Part shown: positions 41,940 to 50,892 of the stretch, one piece after another
Position numbering within the stretch: position 1 is the first letter of the stretch
Layout of the letters: each line of letters starts with the position of its first letter
NCBI GenBank assembly: GCA_051208045.1
Contig: JBPJFY010000001.1
Location: forward strand, 310,001 to 374,000
Length of the DNA stretch: 64,000 bases
Direction of reading: 5' to 3'
Origin: LZORAL124-50-18 sp051208045
GTDB taxonomy: Bacteria > Pseudomonadota > Gammaproteobacteria > Pseudomonadales > Oleiphilaceae
The notes under the pieces: generated by a model
Databases searched by the model: none
The model's input: the letters and a program-made list of their open reading frames with translations, nothing else
Told to the model about the DNA's origin: nothing
Program-made: the position numbers and the translations under genes

Positions 41940-43206
41940 TCGCCCGGCAGGAATGTTCAGACTGGGCACACTGCTCATTGTCATTTCCATGCCTGGCCTC
42001 GCCGGGGCAGAAATGGCATGGGTGCACCGGGCCGGGATTACCGGCAATGTGCTTCATGCCAAGCCGAGTGATCTGGGGGGCGATGGGAACCCTCGTGGAC
42101 CCGGAAGCACGAGTGGGCCAGATGCCGCTTTCACGCTTTCCACTCAGGATCAACAAAGCTTACGCTCTATGCTGGAGGTTTCTCACGCGGAGGTCTCTGG
42201 CACTCTGCATGCGAAGCTGGTACGTGTGCGTGCCGCCGATGCCCTGGTATCGCCCGTTCAAACACTGCACCGCGTAGGGAGTGTGCGCGCCACGTTCTAC
42301 GACTCGAGTTCGGTGGGAGCCGTGCCTGGGGAAGAACGTACTCAGGTGGTGGGCTGGGTGGATCAGGCTTACCTGCGAGTCTTCGGTTCGGCCTACACAT
42401 TCACTGCCGGACGGCAACCCATCGACTATGGCACGGGCCGATTGTGGCAACCGCTGAACGTGTTCGGCGCGTTTGCGCCCACCGACCTGGACACCGAGTT
42501 CAAACCGGGCGTGGACGCGCTCACTGTTGACTGGTATCCCGGCGCTTTTTCATCGTTAACGACCACCTTGGTCGCTGCATCCCGCCAGGCATCGCAGGAT
42601 CCATCGTTCAGCAGCAAATACCGGCAGTTACTCGGAGAAGATGTCGACATGAACCTCTTGGCCGGTTACGTCGTCGGCCATTGCTTGGCGGGTTTCAGCA
42701 TTGAAGGCGAATGGCAGGGAATGGGGTGGCGCTGGGAAGCCCTCGCAACGGATGAGTCTTTCTTTTCGGTAACGGGCGTGGACTACCAATTTTCTGAGGA
42801 GCATTGGTCTGGGGGTGTTCGGCTGGTCGCGGAACTTTACTTCCACTCGGGCGGCAGCACCCAGGCGTCCATGGTGGCTGAAACCGCTGGCAATGAACTG
42901 GTACAGCATGGACTGCAACCCCATGTTGGCCGCCATCTGGTTGGCCTGAGTCTGGATAAGTCTCTGACACCGCTGGTGACAGGCGGGTACCTGGTGATGT
43001 TAAATCCTCTGGAGAGTACATCGTCCCGGTGGCGTCTTTCCTCCTTGCATCAGGCAACGTTCCGGGTATCGGCGGGAGAAAACACGGAAGTGATTCTGGC
43101 GTTGCAGATCGGTGCAGGAGAGGGGCTGGATGCTCGGGGTTTACCTCAAAGTGAATTTGGTGCGGTGCCGGGTCGTTTCACGTTTCGGTGGGCGAGTTAT
43201 TTTTGA
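41932..43206 (+). CDS. Outer-membrane beta-barrel candidate of the ABC operon
   Basis: About 424 residues from the ATG that overlaps the ATPase gene; ATG 41953 is an alternative. A signal peptide is visible (FRLGTLLIVISMPGLAGAE). The mature part alternates polar and hydrophobic residues with many aromatic strands (YTFTAGRQPIDYGTGRLWQPLNVFGAF, then GGVRLVAELYFHSG) and ends in Phe (RFTFRWASYF), as barrel proteins do. I see a likeness to DUF1302-type porin-like proteins but do not claim the family. As last gene of the operon it may be the outer-membrane end of the export path. Confidence 0.65.
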   Translation: MPDRPAGMFRLGTLLIVISMPGLAGAEMAWVHRAGITGNVLHAKPSDLGGDGNPRGPGSTSGPDAAFTLSTQDQQSLRSMLEVSHAEVSGTLHAKLVRVRAADALVSPVQTLHRVGSVRATFYDSSSVGAVPGEERTQVVGWVDQAYLRVFGSAYTFTAGRQPIDYGTGRLWQPLNVFGAFAPTDLDTEFKPGVDALTVDWYPGAFSSLTTTLVAASRQASQDPSFSSKYRQLLGEDVDMNLLAGYVVGHCLAGFSIEGEWQGMGWRWEALATDESFFSVTGVDYQFSEEHWSGGVRLVAELYFHSGGSTQASMVAETAGNELVQHGLQPHVGRHLVGLSLDKSLTPLVTGGYLVMLNPLESTSSRWRLSSLHQATFRVSAGENTEVILALQIGAGEGLDARGLPQSEFGAVPGRFTFRWASYF

Positions 43207-43230
43207 GACCATCGGAAAACAGCCTATACT
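43203..43230 (+). promoter_or_regulatory. Sigma-70-like promoter before the first binding-protein gene
   Basis: TTGAGA at 43203-43208, a 16-base spacer and TATACT at 43225-43230 each match the consensus at five of six places. The start codon at 43264 lies 33 bases on. The -35 box begins within the stop region of the preceding gene, so the binding-protein gene has its own promoter. Confidence 0.55.
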
Positions 43231-43263
43231 GAGAGCAGGCACTTATTTCTACAGGTAACGCCG

Positions 43264-44121
43264 ATGACTACTGTGCAGGTTCTGTTGACTGGCGCGCTGA
43301 TCCTCCTGGCTAACCTCGCGATGGGGGATCATCTGGATGTTATCTATCCCCAACGCATCGGCGAAGATTATCGTGGAAGTTATGCTTTGGCTCTGCTTAC
43401 GCTGGGCCTGGATAAAAGTGGCCATACGTATTCTCTGAGTCGTTCGGATGAAAAGTTAACCCAATCCCGCTCCATGATTCTGCTGGACCTGAATCAGGGA
43501 ATTAATGTTATGTGGATGGGCACGAGCAAGGAGGTGGAAGAACGCTACCTCACAGTACGAATTCCAGTGTATCGCGGGCTCCTGGGGTATCGGCTGTTCA
43601 TCATTCACGCCAGCCAGCAGGCCGCCCTGGCGGAAGTGAAGACGCTCGAGGATCTGACACGGTTCCGTGTCGGACAGGGATTGGGCTGGTCTGACATTGG
43701 TATACTCGAAAGTGCCGGATTTCAGGTAACCGCCTCGAAATACGACAACATTCTTCGCATGATTGACATGCAGCGGCTGGAATTGTTCCCGCGGGGCGTC
43801 GTAGAGATTTTTTCTGAGCTTGAGAATAACAAAGGTGCGCTGCCATCACTTCAGGCGGAACAACAGTTGCTGCTGGTCTATCCGTTTGCCATGTACTTCT
43901 TTGTGAGCAAACATCACCCTGAAATAGCTGAGGCGATCGAACGTGGGTTGCTGGCAGCGTATGCGGATGGCTCTTTTGTTGAACTGTTTTTCAATCATCC
44001 AGACATTAAGGCGGCGTTGGATCGGGCAAATTTAAAGGATCGGCGACGATTTGATATTCCCAATCCCGTGATGACACAGGCGACGTTGGGGCTTCCGGAC
44101 TATCTTTGGTTTCGGCCCTGA
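43264..44121 (+). CDS. Periplasmic solute-binding-like protein 1
   Basis: The protein has 285 residues. A signal peptide-like start (VQVLLTGALILLANLAMGDH) is followed by a two-lobed binding-protein pattern (LTRFRVGQGLGWSDIGILESAGFQV, then ERGLLAAYADGSFVELFFNHPDIKAAL) like the end of family-3 solute-binding proteins. The arginine that clamps amino-acid carboxylates is not evident, so a ligand cannot be guessed. It has its own promoter. No permease or ATPase for import is nearby, so it may be a sensor or an orphan. Confidence 0.65.
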   Translation: MTTVQVLLTGALILLANLAMGDHLDVIYPQRIGEDYRGSYALALLTLGLDKSGHTYSLSRSDEKLTQSRSMILLDLNQGINVMWMGTSKEVEERYLTVRIPVYRGLLGYRLFIIHASQQAALAEVKTLEDLTRFRVGQGLGWSDIGILESAGFQVTASKYDNILRMIDMQRLELFPRGVVEIFSELENNKGALPSLQAEQQLLLVYPFAMYFFVSKHHPEIAEAIERGLLAAYADGSFVELFFNHPDIKAALDRANLKDRRRFDIPNPVMTQATLGLPDYLWFRP

Positions 44122-44139
44122 GGCGTGTGACGTCGAACC

Positions 44140-44169
44140 TTGGCCAGCCATGCGATTGCCGACTATAGT
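44140..44169 (+). promoter_or_regulatory. Sigma-70-like promoter before the second binding-protein gene
   Basis: TTGGCC at 44140-44145, an 18-base spacer and TATAGT at 44164-44169 match the consensus at four and five of six places. The ATG of the next gene is 38 bases downstream, with AGGGGA between. Confidence 0.45.
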
Positions 44170-44206
44170 GAAATGTCAGCAACATTCATTAGGGGACTGT
44201 GTGAAA

Positions 44207-44980
44207 ATGACCCGATATTGTCGGTGGCTACTTGCGGGTGTCATGGTATGTTCAGGCTTTGCGACTTCCAGCGTTGCAGATACCATTCGGCTGGCCATTG
44301 GGGAGTGGGCGCCCTACACCAGTGAGCGGGACGCCAGTGGCAAAATGGCAGAACGCATCGTGGAAGAAGCGCTCAAGCGTCAGGGGCATACGGTGGAGTA
44401 CACTTATTTTCCCTGGGTGCGGAGTTATGAGATGGTCAAGCAGGGGCATTATGACGGCACGTTTCCCTGGTATATGACGCCGGAACGACAGGTGGGATTC
44501 TGGGTACATGCCACCCCGGTCATGCGTGAGAAAGAAGTGTTTTTCTATTTGAAAACACTGGATTTCCACTGGCAAACCATCGAGGATCTCAAAGCCTATC
44601 GCGTAGGCGGCACCATCGGATACAGTCATGTCGACACCATGGAAGCGGCGGGTGTGCGAGTAGAAAAGGTGGTGAGTGAAGAACAGAATTTTCGTAAGCT
44701 GCTGGTTGATCGAATTGATATTTACCCGGCCAGTTTTCTGGTGGGTTATAACATGATTCATAAACTTTTCGGTGCGGAGAAAGCCCAACTCTTTACCAAT
44801 CATCCCAAGCCTTTACGCAATGACGCCATGTTTGCCCTGTTCTCAAAAAGAACCGAGAAAGGTAAAGAATATGCGGACGCATTGGAAGAGGGTTTAAAAG
44901 CGTTATTGGAGAGTGGCGAATATGATGCTTTGGTGGAGGCGTTTTTAATTCGCAACAAGGAAAATGGCCACGCCCCTTGA
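44207..44980 (+). CDS. Periplasmic solute-binding protein 2 (family 3 type)
   Basis: About 257 residues from ATG 44207, ten bases after AGGGGA. The signal peptide is WLLAGVMVCSGFATSSVADT. The mature protein opens IRLAIGEWAPYTSE, has GKMAERIVEEALKRQGHTVEYTYFPWVRSYEMVKQGHYDGTFPWYMTPER and ends with a small C-terminal lobe. This is the family-3 fold; in the IGEWAPYT group many members are not tied to a transporter. The gene next to it encodes a related protein, so a duplication is possible. Ligand unknown. Confidence 0.75.
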   Translation: MTRYCRWLLAGVMVCSGFATSSVADTIRLAIGEWAPYTSERDASGKMAERIVEEALKRQGHTVEYTYFPWVRSYEMVKQGHYDGTFPWYMTPERQVGFWVHATPVMREKEVFFYLKTLDFHWQTIEDLKAYRVGGTIGYSHVDTMEAAGVRVEKVVSEEQNFRKLLVDRIDIYPASFLVGYNMIHKLFGAEKAQLFTNHPKPLRNDAMFALFSKRTEKGKEYADALEEGLKALLESGEYDALVEAFLIRNKENGHAP

Positions 44981-45021
44981 AGGCAGGTCCCTCATGCCAG
45001 GTGCTTGATGGTAGGCTTCCG

Positions 45022-45447
45022 ATGGTAGAGTACCTGTTTGTCTACGGTACATTGCGCGCTGGCAGTGGTGTTCCTGCCGCTGAAGCGTTAAGGCGGTATG
45101 CGCACTTTTATGCGACCGCTCATACGCGTGGTCGTTTGTACCTGATCGATCATTATCCCGGATTAGTACCTGCAGTGACTCAGGCAGAGCGCGTGTCGGG
45201 TGAGGTGTATCGAGTGACGAAGCCGGTGAAGCTGTTTCGCTGGCTTGATACTTATGAAGAATGCACGGCAGCCTTTCCCCGGCCACACGAATATCAACGA
45301 AAAAAAGTACCGGTGCACATGGATTCAGGGGGGCGTTTATTTGCGTGGGCGTATGTGTATAACCGCTCTGTGGCGGGGAGAGCGCGTATCACATCGGGGG
45401 ACTTTTTGCCGTATCTCAGCAAGCAGTCCCCGCGATGTGGCCTTTGA
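45022..45447 (+). CDS. Gamma-glutamylcyclotransferase-like (AIG2) protein
   Basis: About 141 residues from the ATG beginning MVEYLFVYGTLRAGSG. The YGTLR motif binds the glutamyl group. The acidic residue expected later in the fold may be in DTYEECTAAF. The family releases 5-oxoproline from gamma-glutamyl amines or has other cyclotransferase roles. Members are often poorly defined, so the substrate is left open. Convergent with the phosphate transporter gene. Confidence 0.82.
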   Translation: MVEYLFVYGTLRAGSGVPAAEALRRYAHFYATAHTRGRLYLIDHYPGLVPAVTQAERVSGEVYRVTKPVKLFRWLDTYEECTAAFPRPHEYQRKKVPVHMDSGGRLFAWAYVYNRSVAGRARITSGDFLPYLSKQSPRCGL

Positions 45448-45454
45448 GTCCGGG

Positions 45455-47038
45455 TTAGCTTGCCATTGCTTCCAGTACGTAGAAGAGTGCAGCGGCCAGA
45501 CTGCCTGACGCGGGCACGGTAATGATCCAGGCAGCAACGATCTTCTTCACGGCTGAACGTTTTACCAATTCTTCTTTGTACACGCGCTTCAATTGCTTGC
45601 GTTCCTGCTTGCTCAAGTGCAGTTCTTCTTTGTGCTGTTTGGCTTCCTGTAACAGGTGGTGCATATCTTCCACGGAGGCGTGTTTGAAGTTCTTGAGGAA
45701 CCGCTCTATACGTGCGCGTTCATCTCCCTCATGGTGATCCAGAATTGAGTGCAGCTGGCTGGCGTAGCTGAGCTTCAGATACTCGCGCAGGAAGCCCACA
45801 CCAAACACACCCCCCACCGCGATGTGTGTTGAGCTGACGGGCAAGCCCAGCTGTGAGGCCACAATCACGGTGATGGCGGCAGCCATGGCAATACAGAAGG
45901 CACGGGTTTTGTCCAGCTCGGTGATTTCTGTGCCAACGGTCTTGATCAATTTCGGCCCAAACAGAATCAAGCCTACGGACAGGCCAAGCGCTCCCACCAT
46001 CATCACCCACAGGGGAATCGCAGCTTTGGTGGATATGTGGTGGCTCATCACTGCATCATTGATTGCAGCGAGCGGGCCAATGGCGTTGGCAACATCATTT
46101 GCGCCATGGGCAAAACTCAACATCGCTGCAGCAAAGATCAACGGAATGGTAAACAAGCCGTTCACCGCCTTGCGTTGTTCGGCCTTATCCGTGAGGGTGA
46201 TACTTTGATCCGCTTTTTTGCGAATCAGGGGAACGATCAGTGCCCACACCGCACCAGCGATCACTAATCCGGTAAGCGTGGCAATGCCGATGCCTGGGTT
46301 CCAGATTTTCTTCAGGCCTTTCATAATCAGGTAAGTAGAGAATGCCCAAGCCATGATAGCAATCAGAACGGGCACATACTTCTTGGCGGACTCAATCATG
46401 TCGGGTCGGGTGATGATCATCCGCTTGATGAAGTAGAGGAACAGGGCGGCGATGATGCCCCCGAGTACCGGAGAAATGACCCAGCTCGCAGCGATGGCAC
46501 CCATTTTCCCCCAATTAGCAACACCAAAGCCGCCGGCGGCAATGCCCGCGCCTAATACACCGCCCACAATGGAGTGCGTAGTGGAGACGGGCGCGCCCAG
46601 CCAGGTTGCCAGGTTCAACCAGAGCGCACCTGCCAGCAACGCGGCCAGCATGAGCCAGATAAATACGTCAGTGCTGCCGATTCCAGCAGGCGAGATAATG
46701 CCCTTTTTAATGGTGCTGGTCACGTCACCGCCAGCGATCAAGGCCCCGGCAGCTTCGAAAATTGCTGCGATCAGCAAGGCACCAAACAGCGTCAGCGCTT
46801 TTGACCCGACCGCCGGTCCGACGTTATTGGCCACATCGTTCGCACCGATGTTTATGGCCATGTAGCCGCCAATCATGGCAGCGAACATGAGAATATAGCT
46901 TTGCTCTCCGCCCTTGAGGTGCAGCAGCGAAAATACACCGATGCCCATGATAAACAGGAAGGAGAGGCCAATGCGCACCAATTCGGGTTGCGTACTGCTG
47001 GTGGCTTTTTCTAATTGCTTGAGGTTTTTAAATTCCAT
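45455..47038 (-). CDS. PiT-family inorganic phosphate transporter
   Basis: The protein has 527 residues and about ten membrane segments. The duplicated PiT signature is present twice: NIGANDVANNVGPAVGSKAL and FAHGANDVANAIGPLAAIND. GAPVSTTHSIVGGVLGAGIA and GLPVSSTHIAVGGVFGVGF are the matching second halves. A charged cytoplasmic stretch lies near the C-terminus (HSILDHHEGDERARIERFLKN, then EELHLSKQERKQLKR). It takes up metal-phosphate with protons or sodium. No PhoB box was found upstream. Confidence 0.93.
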   Translation of the reverse strand: MEFKNLKQLEKATSSTQPELVRIGLSFLFIMGIGVFSLLHLKGGEQSYILMFAAMIGGYMAINIGANDVANNVGPAVGSKALTLFGALLIAAIFEAAGALIAGGDVTSTIKKGIISPAGIGSTDVFIWLMLAALLAGALWLNLATWLGAPVSTTHSIVGGVLGAGIAAGGFGVANWGKMGAIAASWVISPVLGGIIAALFLYFIKRMIITRPDMIESAKKYVPVLIAIMAWAFSTYLIMKGLKKIWNPGIGIATLTGLVIAGAVWALIVPLIRKKADQSITLTDKAEQRKAVNGLFTIPLIFAAAMLSFAHGANDVANAIGPLAAINDAVMSHHISTKAAIPLWVMMVGALGLSVGLILFGPKLIKTVGTEITELDKTRAFCIAMAAAITVIVASQLGLPVSSTHIAVGGVFGVGFLREYLKLSYASQLHSILDHHEGDERARIERFLKNFKHASVEDMHHLLQEAKQHKEELHLSKQERKQLKRVYKEELVKRSAVKKIVAAWIITVPASGSLAAALFYVLEAMAS

Positions 47039-47180
47039 AATCCGGTTCGAGGCTCATGCAGACAGATTCGCGACGCAGTGTAACAAAAATGCCACGAACC
47101 TGTGAGTCTCTTTTTGTGAAAAGCACCGATAGGTTGCTTCTGGTCAATTTGTGCACGGTGTTTTGATGGCGTGGTCTGAA

Positions 47181-47990
47181 TTAACTGGCGTTTAGCAGAC
47201 TTTTCAACGGCTCAAACAACGCAGGATTTGAAATCAGTAAGTCAATTTCGTAAAACTCGGGGACTCGGTCCTCGGGCACCGCTGAAAAGTGGCCGCAGGT
47301 GGCACCTGCCTCTTCCGCGATCAACCGCGCTGCGGCGAAATCCCAGGGTTTCAGGGATTCGTAGTAGCCGTCGAGGCGCCCCATGGCAACCCAGCAGATG
47401 TCGATGGCTGCCGAACCCAGGCGGCGGATGTCCTGGCAATGATTAAGGACCTGGGTCAGGCGTTTGATCAGCGCGGGATTATCGTCTTTCTGGTAAGGAA
47501 AGCCAGTGGCGATCAGCGCTCGACGCAGCTCAGTGACCTCACTGACGCGGATCGGTTTGTGGTTCATCACGGAATACGCGCCCCGCAACGCGTGGAAGGT
47601 TTCCTGCAGAAACGGGCAATGGACCACCCCGATCTGCACAGACCCTTTTTCCACATAGGCAATGGAAACGGCACTGTGCACGTGGTGGTGGGCATAGTTC
47701 ACGGTGCCATCGATGGGGTCTACCACCCAGACCGGGCCATCGTCCTTGCCGAGTTGACTGAAGTCGGGCTGCATCTCTTCCGAAATGATCTGGTGATTCG
47801 GATAATTCTTACGAATCTGCTTCGTAATAAACTCATCCACTTTAATGTCCGCCTGAGTCACCAGCTCATCATTGGATTTGTACTTGCGCTCCAATTGATT
47901 GCGGTGACGCTCCTGAACCATGATTTCGCCGGCATGCATGGCCAGGTTCAAGGCAAAAATCGATATGTCATACAGATGTTTCTCGGGCAT
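47181..47990 (-). CDS. Inositol monophosphatase-family protein (SuhB-like)
   Basis: About 269 residues from ATG 47990, chosen over ATG 48005 because GGAGA lies five bases before it. Metal motifs: VVDPIDGTVNYAHH, the acidic ISEEM before it, and WDFAAARLIAEEAGA. Substrates of the family include inositol phosphate, PAP and others. In E. coli SuhB also helps rRNA transcription. The Asp-rich ligands are intact. It is downstream of pheA by 26 bases on the same strand. Confidence 0.85.
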   Translation of the reverse strand: MPEKHLYDISIFALNLAMHAGEIMVQERHRNQLERKYKSNDELVTQADIKVDEFITKQIRKNYPNHQIISEEMQPDFSQLGKDDGPVWVVDPIDGTVNYAHHHVHSAVSIAYVEKGSVQIGVVHCPFLQETFHALRGAYSVMNHKPIRVSEVTELRRALIATGFPYQKDDNPALIKRLTQVLNHCQDIRRLGSAAIDICWVAMGRLDGYYESLKPWDFAAARLIAEEAGATCGHFSAVPEDRVPEFYEIDLLISNPALFEPLKSLLNAS

Positions 47991-48016
47991 GAGGGTCTCC
48001 GGCATTCGGTGAGGCG

Positions 48017-48862
48017 TTAGCCGTGGTAGGCGCGACTGGATCGGAAAGGGTGGGCCTGGTAGGTGCCCAGTAATCGCACATCTTCGGCAAAAAAGTTTAA
48101 CTCTTCAAGCGCGAGTTTCAGGCTGGGCTCTTCGATATGACCCTCGATATCGACATGAAACTGGCTGGAGTTCAGGGTGCCGCCGGGCATATAACTTTCG
48201 AGCTTGACCAGGTTGATGTTGTTGGTGGCAAATCCGCCCAGGGCTTTGTAGAGCGCCGCCGGGATATTCCGCACTTTGAAGATAAGCGAAGTAATGTAGG
48301 CAATGCCGGTGTTCAGGGGCGGCAAGGTTTGCGTGTGACTGAGGATTATGAATCGCGTGGTGTTGCCATCCACGTCCTGAAAGTTTTCCCGCAACACCGC
48401 CAGATCATACAGCTCTGCCGCCAGACTGGACGCTATGGCTGCTTCTTTTTTGGTTTTCTGTTCCGACACCTCTTTTGCCGCACCGGCGGTATCGAGGGTT
48501 GCGCGTGTGGTCAACCCCAGCGCATCAATGTGCCCCAGGCATTGTGCCAGGGCCTGCGGGTGTGAGGCCACGCTGTCGATGTCAGTGATGTCGGTGCCAT
48601 AGGGGGCAAGCAGGCAGTGGTTCACCGGTTCAAAGTGTTCGCCCACAATATGCAGGCTCATCCTGGGGATGAGACGGTATATTTCCTCCACGCGGCCGGC
48701 GGTGGAGTTTTCTACCGGAATCATGGCGAGTTCCGCATGGCCCTTTTCCACCAGTTCCATAGCCGCCTGGAAGGTGGGGCTTGCTTTAAAGGCGCGATCC
48801 GGAAATACGTGTTGGCAGGCCAGATGAGAATACGCTCCTTCATGTCCTTGATACGCGATCAT
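48017..48862 (-). CDS. pheA: Prephenate dehydratase (monofunctional, with ACT domain)
   Basis: The protein has 281 residues with no chorismate mutase domain. The start MIAYQGHEGAYSHLACQHVFP is the standard dehydratase opening. IPVENSTAGRVEEIYRLI and the NTTRFIIL motif (DGNTTRFIILS) follow. The C-terminal ACT domain has the feedback motif form LVKLESYMPG, where many have ESRP. It turns prephenate into phenylpyruvate. The pseudomonads usually have a fused mutase-dehydratase, so this separate form differs from them. Confidence 0.92.
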   Translation of the reverse strand: MIAYQGHEGAYSHLACQHVFPDRAFKASPTFQAAMELVEKGHAELAMIPVENSTAGRVEEIYRLIPRMSLHIVGEHFEPVNHCLLAPYGTDITDIDSVASHPQALAQCLGHIDALGLTTRATLDTAGAAKEVSEQKTKKEAAIASSLAAELYDLAVLRENFQDVDGNTTRFIILSHTQTLPPLNTGIAYITSLIFKVRNIPAALYKALGGFATNNINLVKLESYMPGGTLNSSQFHVDIEGHIEEPSLKLALEELNFFAEDVRLLGTYQAHPFRSSRAYHG

Positions 48863-48956
48863 GCGGATTGGGTCTCCAGAGGGGGGTTGCTTGCTTTACG
48901 TTGAGGTCTCACGCTATGGTGCCAACTATAAACGACATTCAGCGGGAGAATCGTCT

Positions 48957-49700
48957 TTGCTCAGGCTCATCATTTTAACGGCACTCGGTATCTTTGCCTA
49001 TCTGTATTTCAATCAATGGAAGAAGAGCAGCGCGGCAGAGCGGAAAAAAATGCTCTGGAAAACTGCTTTGGCTGTGCTGGGCATCACGTTGATTGCGCTG
49101 GTGGTGACCGGACGAATCAGCGTCTTGTTTGCGATGGTGGCGGCGGCAGTTCCGTTCTTCCGTCGCTTGTTTACGCTGTTGCGTTATCTGCCGGTGATTG
49201 GCGGCTGGATTCAGCAAGTAAAAGGGCAGACGCAAACCAGCGAGACCTCGCATGTGTCTTCCCGATTGCTCAAGTTGCACTTGAATCATGCGTCCGGGCA
49301 GATCACCGGGGAGGTGCTTGCGGGGCAGTTCAGCGGGCAGACACTGGATGCACTTTCCATGGAGCAACTCCGTGAGCTGTTTGATGAAGCTTTGCACCTC
49401 TCGCCAGACACATTACCCCTGTTAGAGGCATACTGTGCGGGGCGGTTCGGGCCGCAGTGGCGTGCGCAGTTTGGGTTTGATGAGCAGGCGCACAGCCAGC
49501 ACAGCGCTTCCACGCATTTGTCGCTGTCGGACGCGCTACAGATTCTGGGATTGGAAAAAAACGCCAGTCAGGACGATGTGATCAAAGCACACCGTCGACT
49601 GATTCAGAAATTTCACCCGGATCGCGGAGGCACCAACTATCTGGCTCACATCATCAATGAGGCCAAGACAGTGGTGCTGAAGTCGCTCGGCGCGGGTTAG
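48957..49700 (+). CDS. Membrane-anchored J-domain protein
   Basis: About 247 residues from a TTG start at 48957, with GGGAGA nine bases before it; the ATG upstream (48861) overlaps pheA and lacks such a site. Two hydrophobic segments open the protein (LIILTALGIFAYLYFNQW, then AVLGITLIALVVTGRISVLFAMVAAAVPF). A middle linker resembles the TerB-like region of DjlA-type proteins in position only. The J domain is at the end (LSDALQILGLEKNASQDDVIKAHRRLIQKFHPDRGG) with HPD. It would stimulate DnaK at the membrane. Its stop overlaps the thiolase stop. Confidence 0.8.
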   Translation: MLRLIILTALGIFAYLYFNQWKKSSAAERKKMLWKTALAVLGITLIALVVTGRISVLFAMVAAAVPFFRRLFTLLRYLPVIGGWIQQVKGQTQTSETSHVSSRLLKLHLNHASGQITGEVLAGQFSGQTLDALSMEQLRELFDEALHLSPDTLPLLEAYCAGRFGPQWRAQFGFDEQAHSQHSASTHLSLSDALQILGLEKNASQDDVIKAHRRLIQKFHPDRGGTNYLAHIINEAKTVVLKSLGAG

Positions 49701-50878
49701 TCCCGCTCAACCGCCAGGGCGACGCCCATCCCGCCACCGATACAGAGGGTGGCCAGACCTTTTTTGGCGTCCTGGCGCTGCATCTCATGGAGCAGGGTGA
49801 CCAGAATCCGGCAGCCGGAAGCGCCAATGGGGTGGCCCAGCGCGATTGCGCCACCATTGACGTTGACTTTGCTGGTGTCCCATTCGAGCGACTGGTTGAC
49901 CGAAATGGCCTGTGCGGCAAAGGCTTCGTTGGCCTCGATCAGGTCCAGGTCTGCCACCGTCCAGCCAGCTTTTTCCAGGCAACGCTGGGTAGCTGGAATC
50001 GGGCCGGTGCCCATCACTTTGGGATCAACACCGCCACTGGCGTAAGACTTGATGCGCGCGAGCACCGGCAGCCCCAGAGACTTGGCCGTTTCTTCTTCGC
50101 ATAGCGCGACAACGGCGGCGCCGTCATTGATGGAGGATGCGTTAGCGGCGGTTATGGAGCCGTCTTTTTTGAAGGCCGGGCGCATTTGACTGAATTTCTC
50201 GATGGTCGCGCCATAGCGAGGATTTTCGTCCGCAGAGACCATCACGGGATCACCTTTACGCTGCGGAATGCTAACCGGCACGATTTCTTCGTCAAACTTC
50301 CCGGCCTTTTGTGCGGCTTCTGCTTTGTTCTGTGAGGCAACGGCGAACGCATCCTGCGCCTCTCGGCTGATCTGATACTCCGCAGCGATGTTTTCTGCGG
50401 TAATGCCCATGTGATAGTCGTTAAAGGCATCCCACAGACCGTCTTTGATCATGGTATCGATCATTTCCCAGTGACCCATGCGTTGTCCGTTCCGCGAGTT
50501 GGGCACAACATGAGCCGATTGGCTCATGGATTCCTGGCCACCGGCAATGATCACTTTTGCGTCACCCAGCATGATGGCCTGGGCCGCCATGTGGACGGCT
50601 TTCAAGCCGGAACCACAGACTTTATTGATCGTCATGGCAGGCGTGGTGACGGGCAGGCCGGCGTTGATGCTGGCCTGACGGGCCGGGTTCTGACCACAGC
50701 CTGCGGCCAGAATCTGGCCCAGAATCACTTCGTCCACCTGCTCTGGCTGCAAACCACTGCGCTCCAGGGCAGCCTTGACCACGACGGTGCCCAGTTCCGC
50801 AGCGGACAAAGCGGCCAGTGAACCACCGAAGGTGCCGATAGGCGTACGGGCGGCAGCAACAATAACCACGTTTTTCAT
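49697..50878 (-). CDS. Acetyl-CoA acetyltransferase (thiolase)
   Basis: The protein has 393 residues from the ATG at 50878 with AAGGAG six bases before. Catalytic residues: C88 in NKVCGSGLKAVH, H in LGHPIGASG and C in LCIGGGMGVA. This is the biosynthetic/degradative thiolase II group. It cleaves acetoacetyl-CoA or condenses acetyl-CoA. It could serve the end of terpene or leucine breakdown, which yields acetoacetate, but lies 30 kb from the atu genes. cca precedes it by 14 bases, so the two may be cotranscribed. Confidence 0.9.
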   Translation of the reverse strand: MKNVVIVAAARTPIGTFGGSLAALSAAELGTVVVKAALERSGLQPEQVDEVILGQILAAGCGQNPARQASINAGLPVTTPAMTINKVCGSGLKAVHMAAQAIMLGDAKVIIAGGQESMSQSAHVVPNSRNGQRMGHWEMIDTMIKDGLWDAFNDYHMGITAENIAAEYQISREAQDAFAVASQNKAEAAQKAGKFDEEIVPVSIPQRKGDPVMVSADENPRYGATIEKFSQMRPAFKKDGSITAANASSINDGAAVVALCEEETAKSLGLPVLARIKSYASGGVDPKVMGTGPIPATQRCLEKAGWTVADLDLIEANEAFAAQAISVNQSLEWDTSKVNVNGGAIALGHPIGASGCRILVTLLHEMQRQDAKKGLATLCIGGGMGVALAVERD

Positions 50879-50892
50879 AAGTGTCTCCTTTT

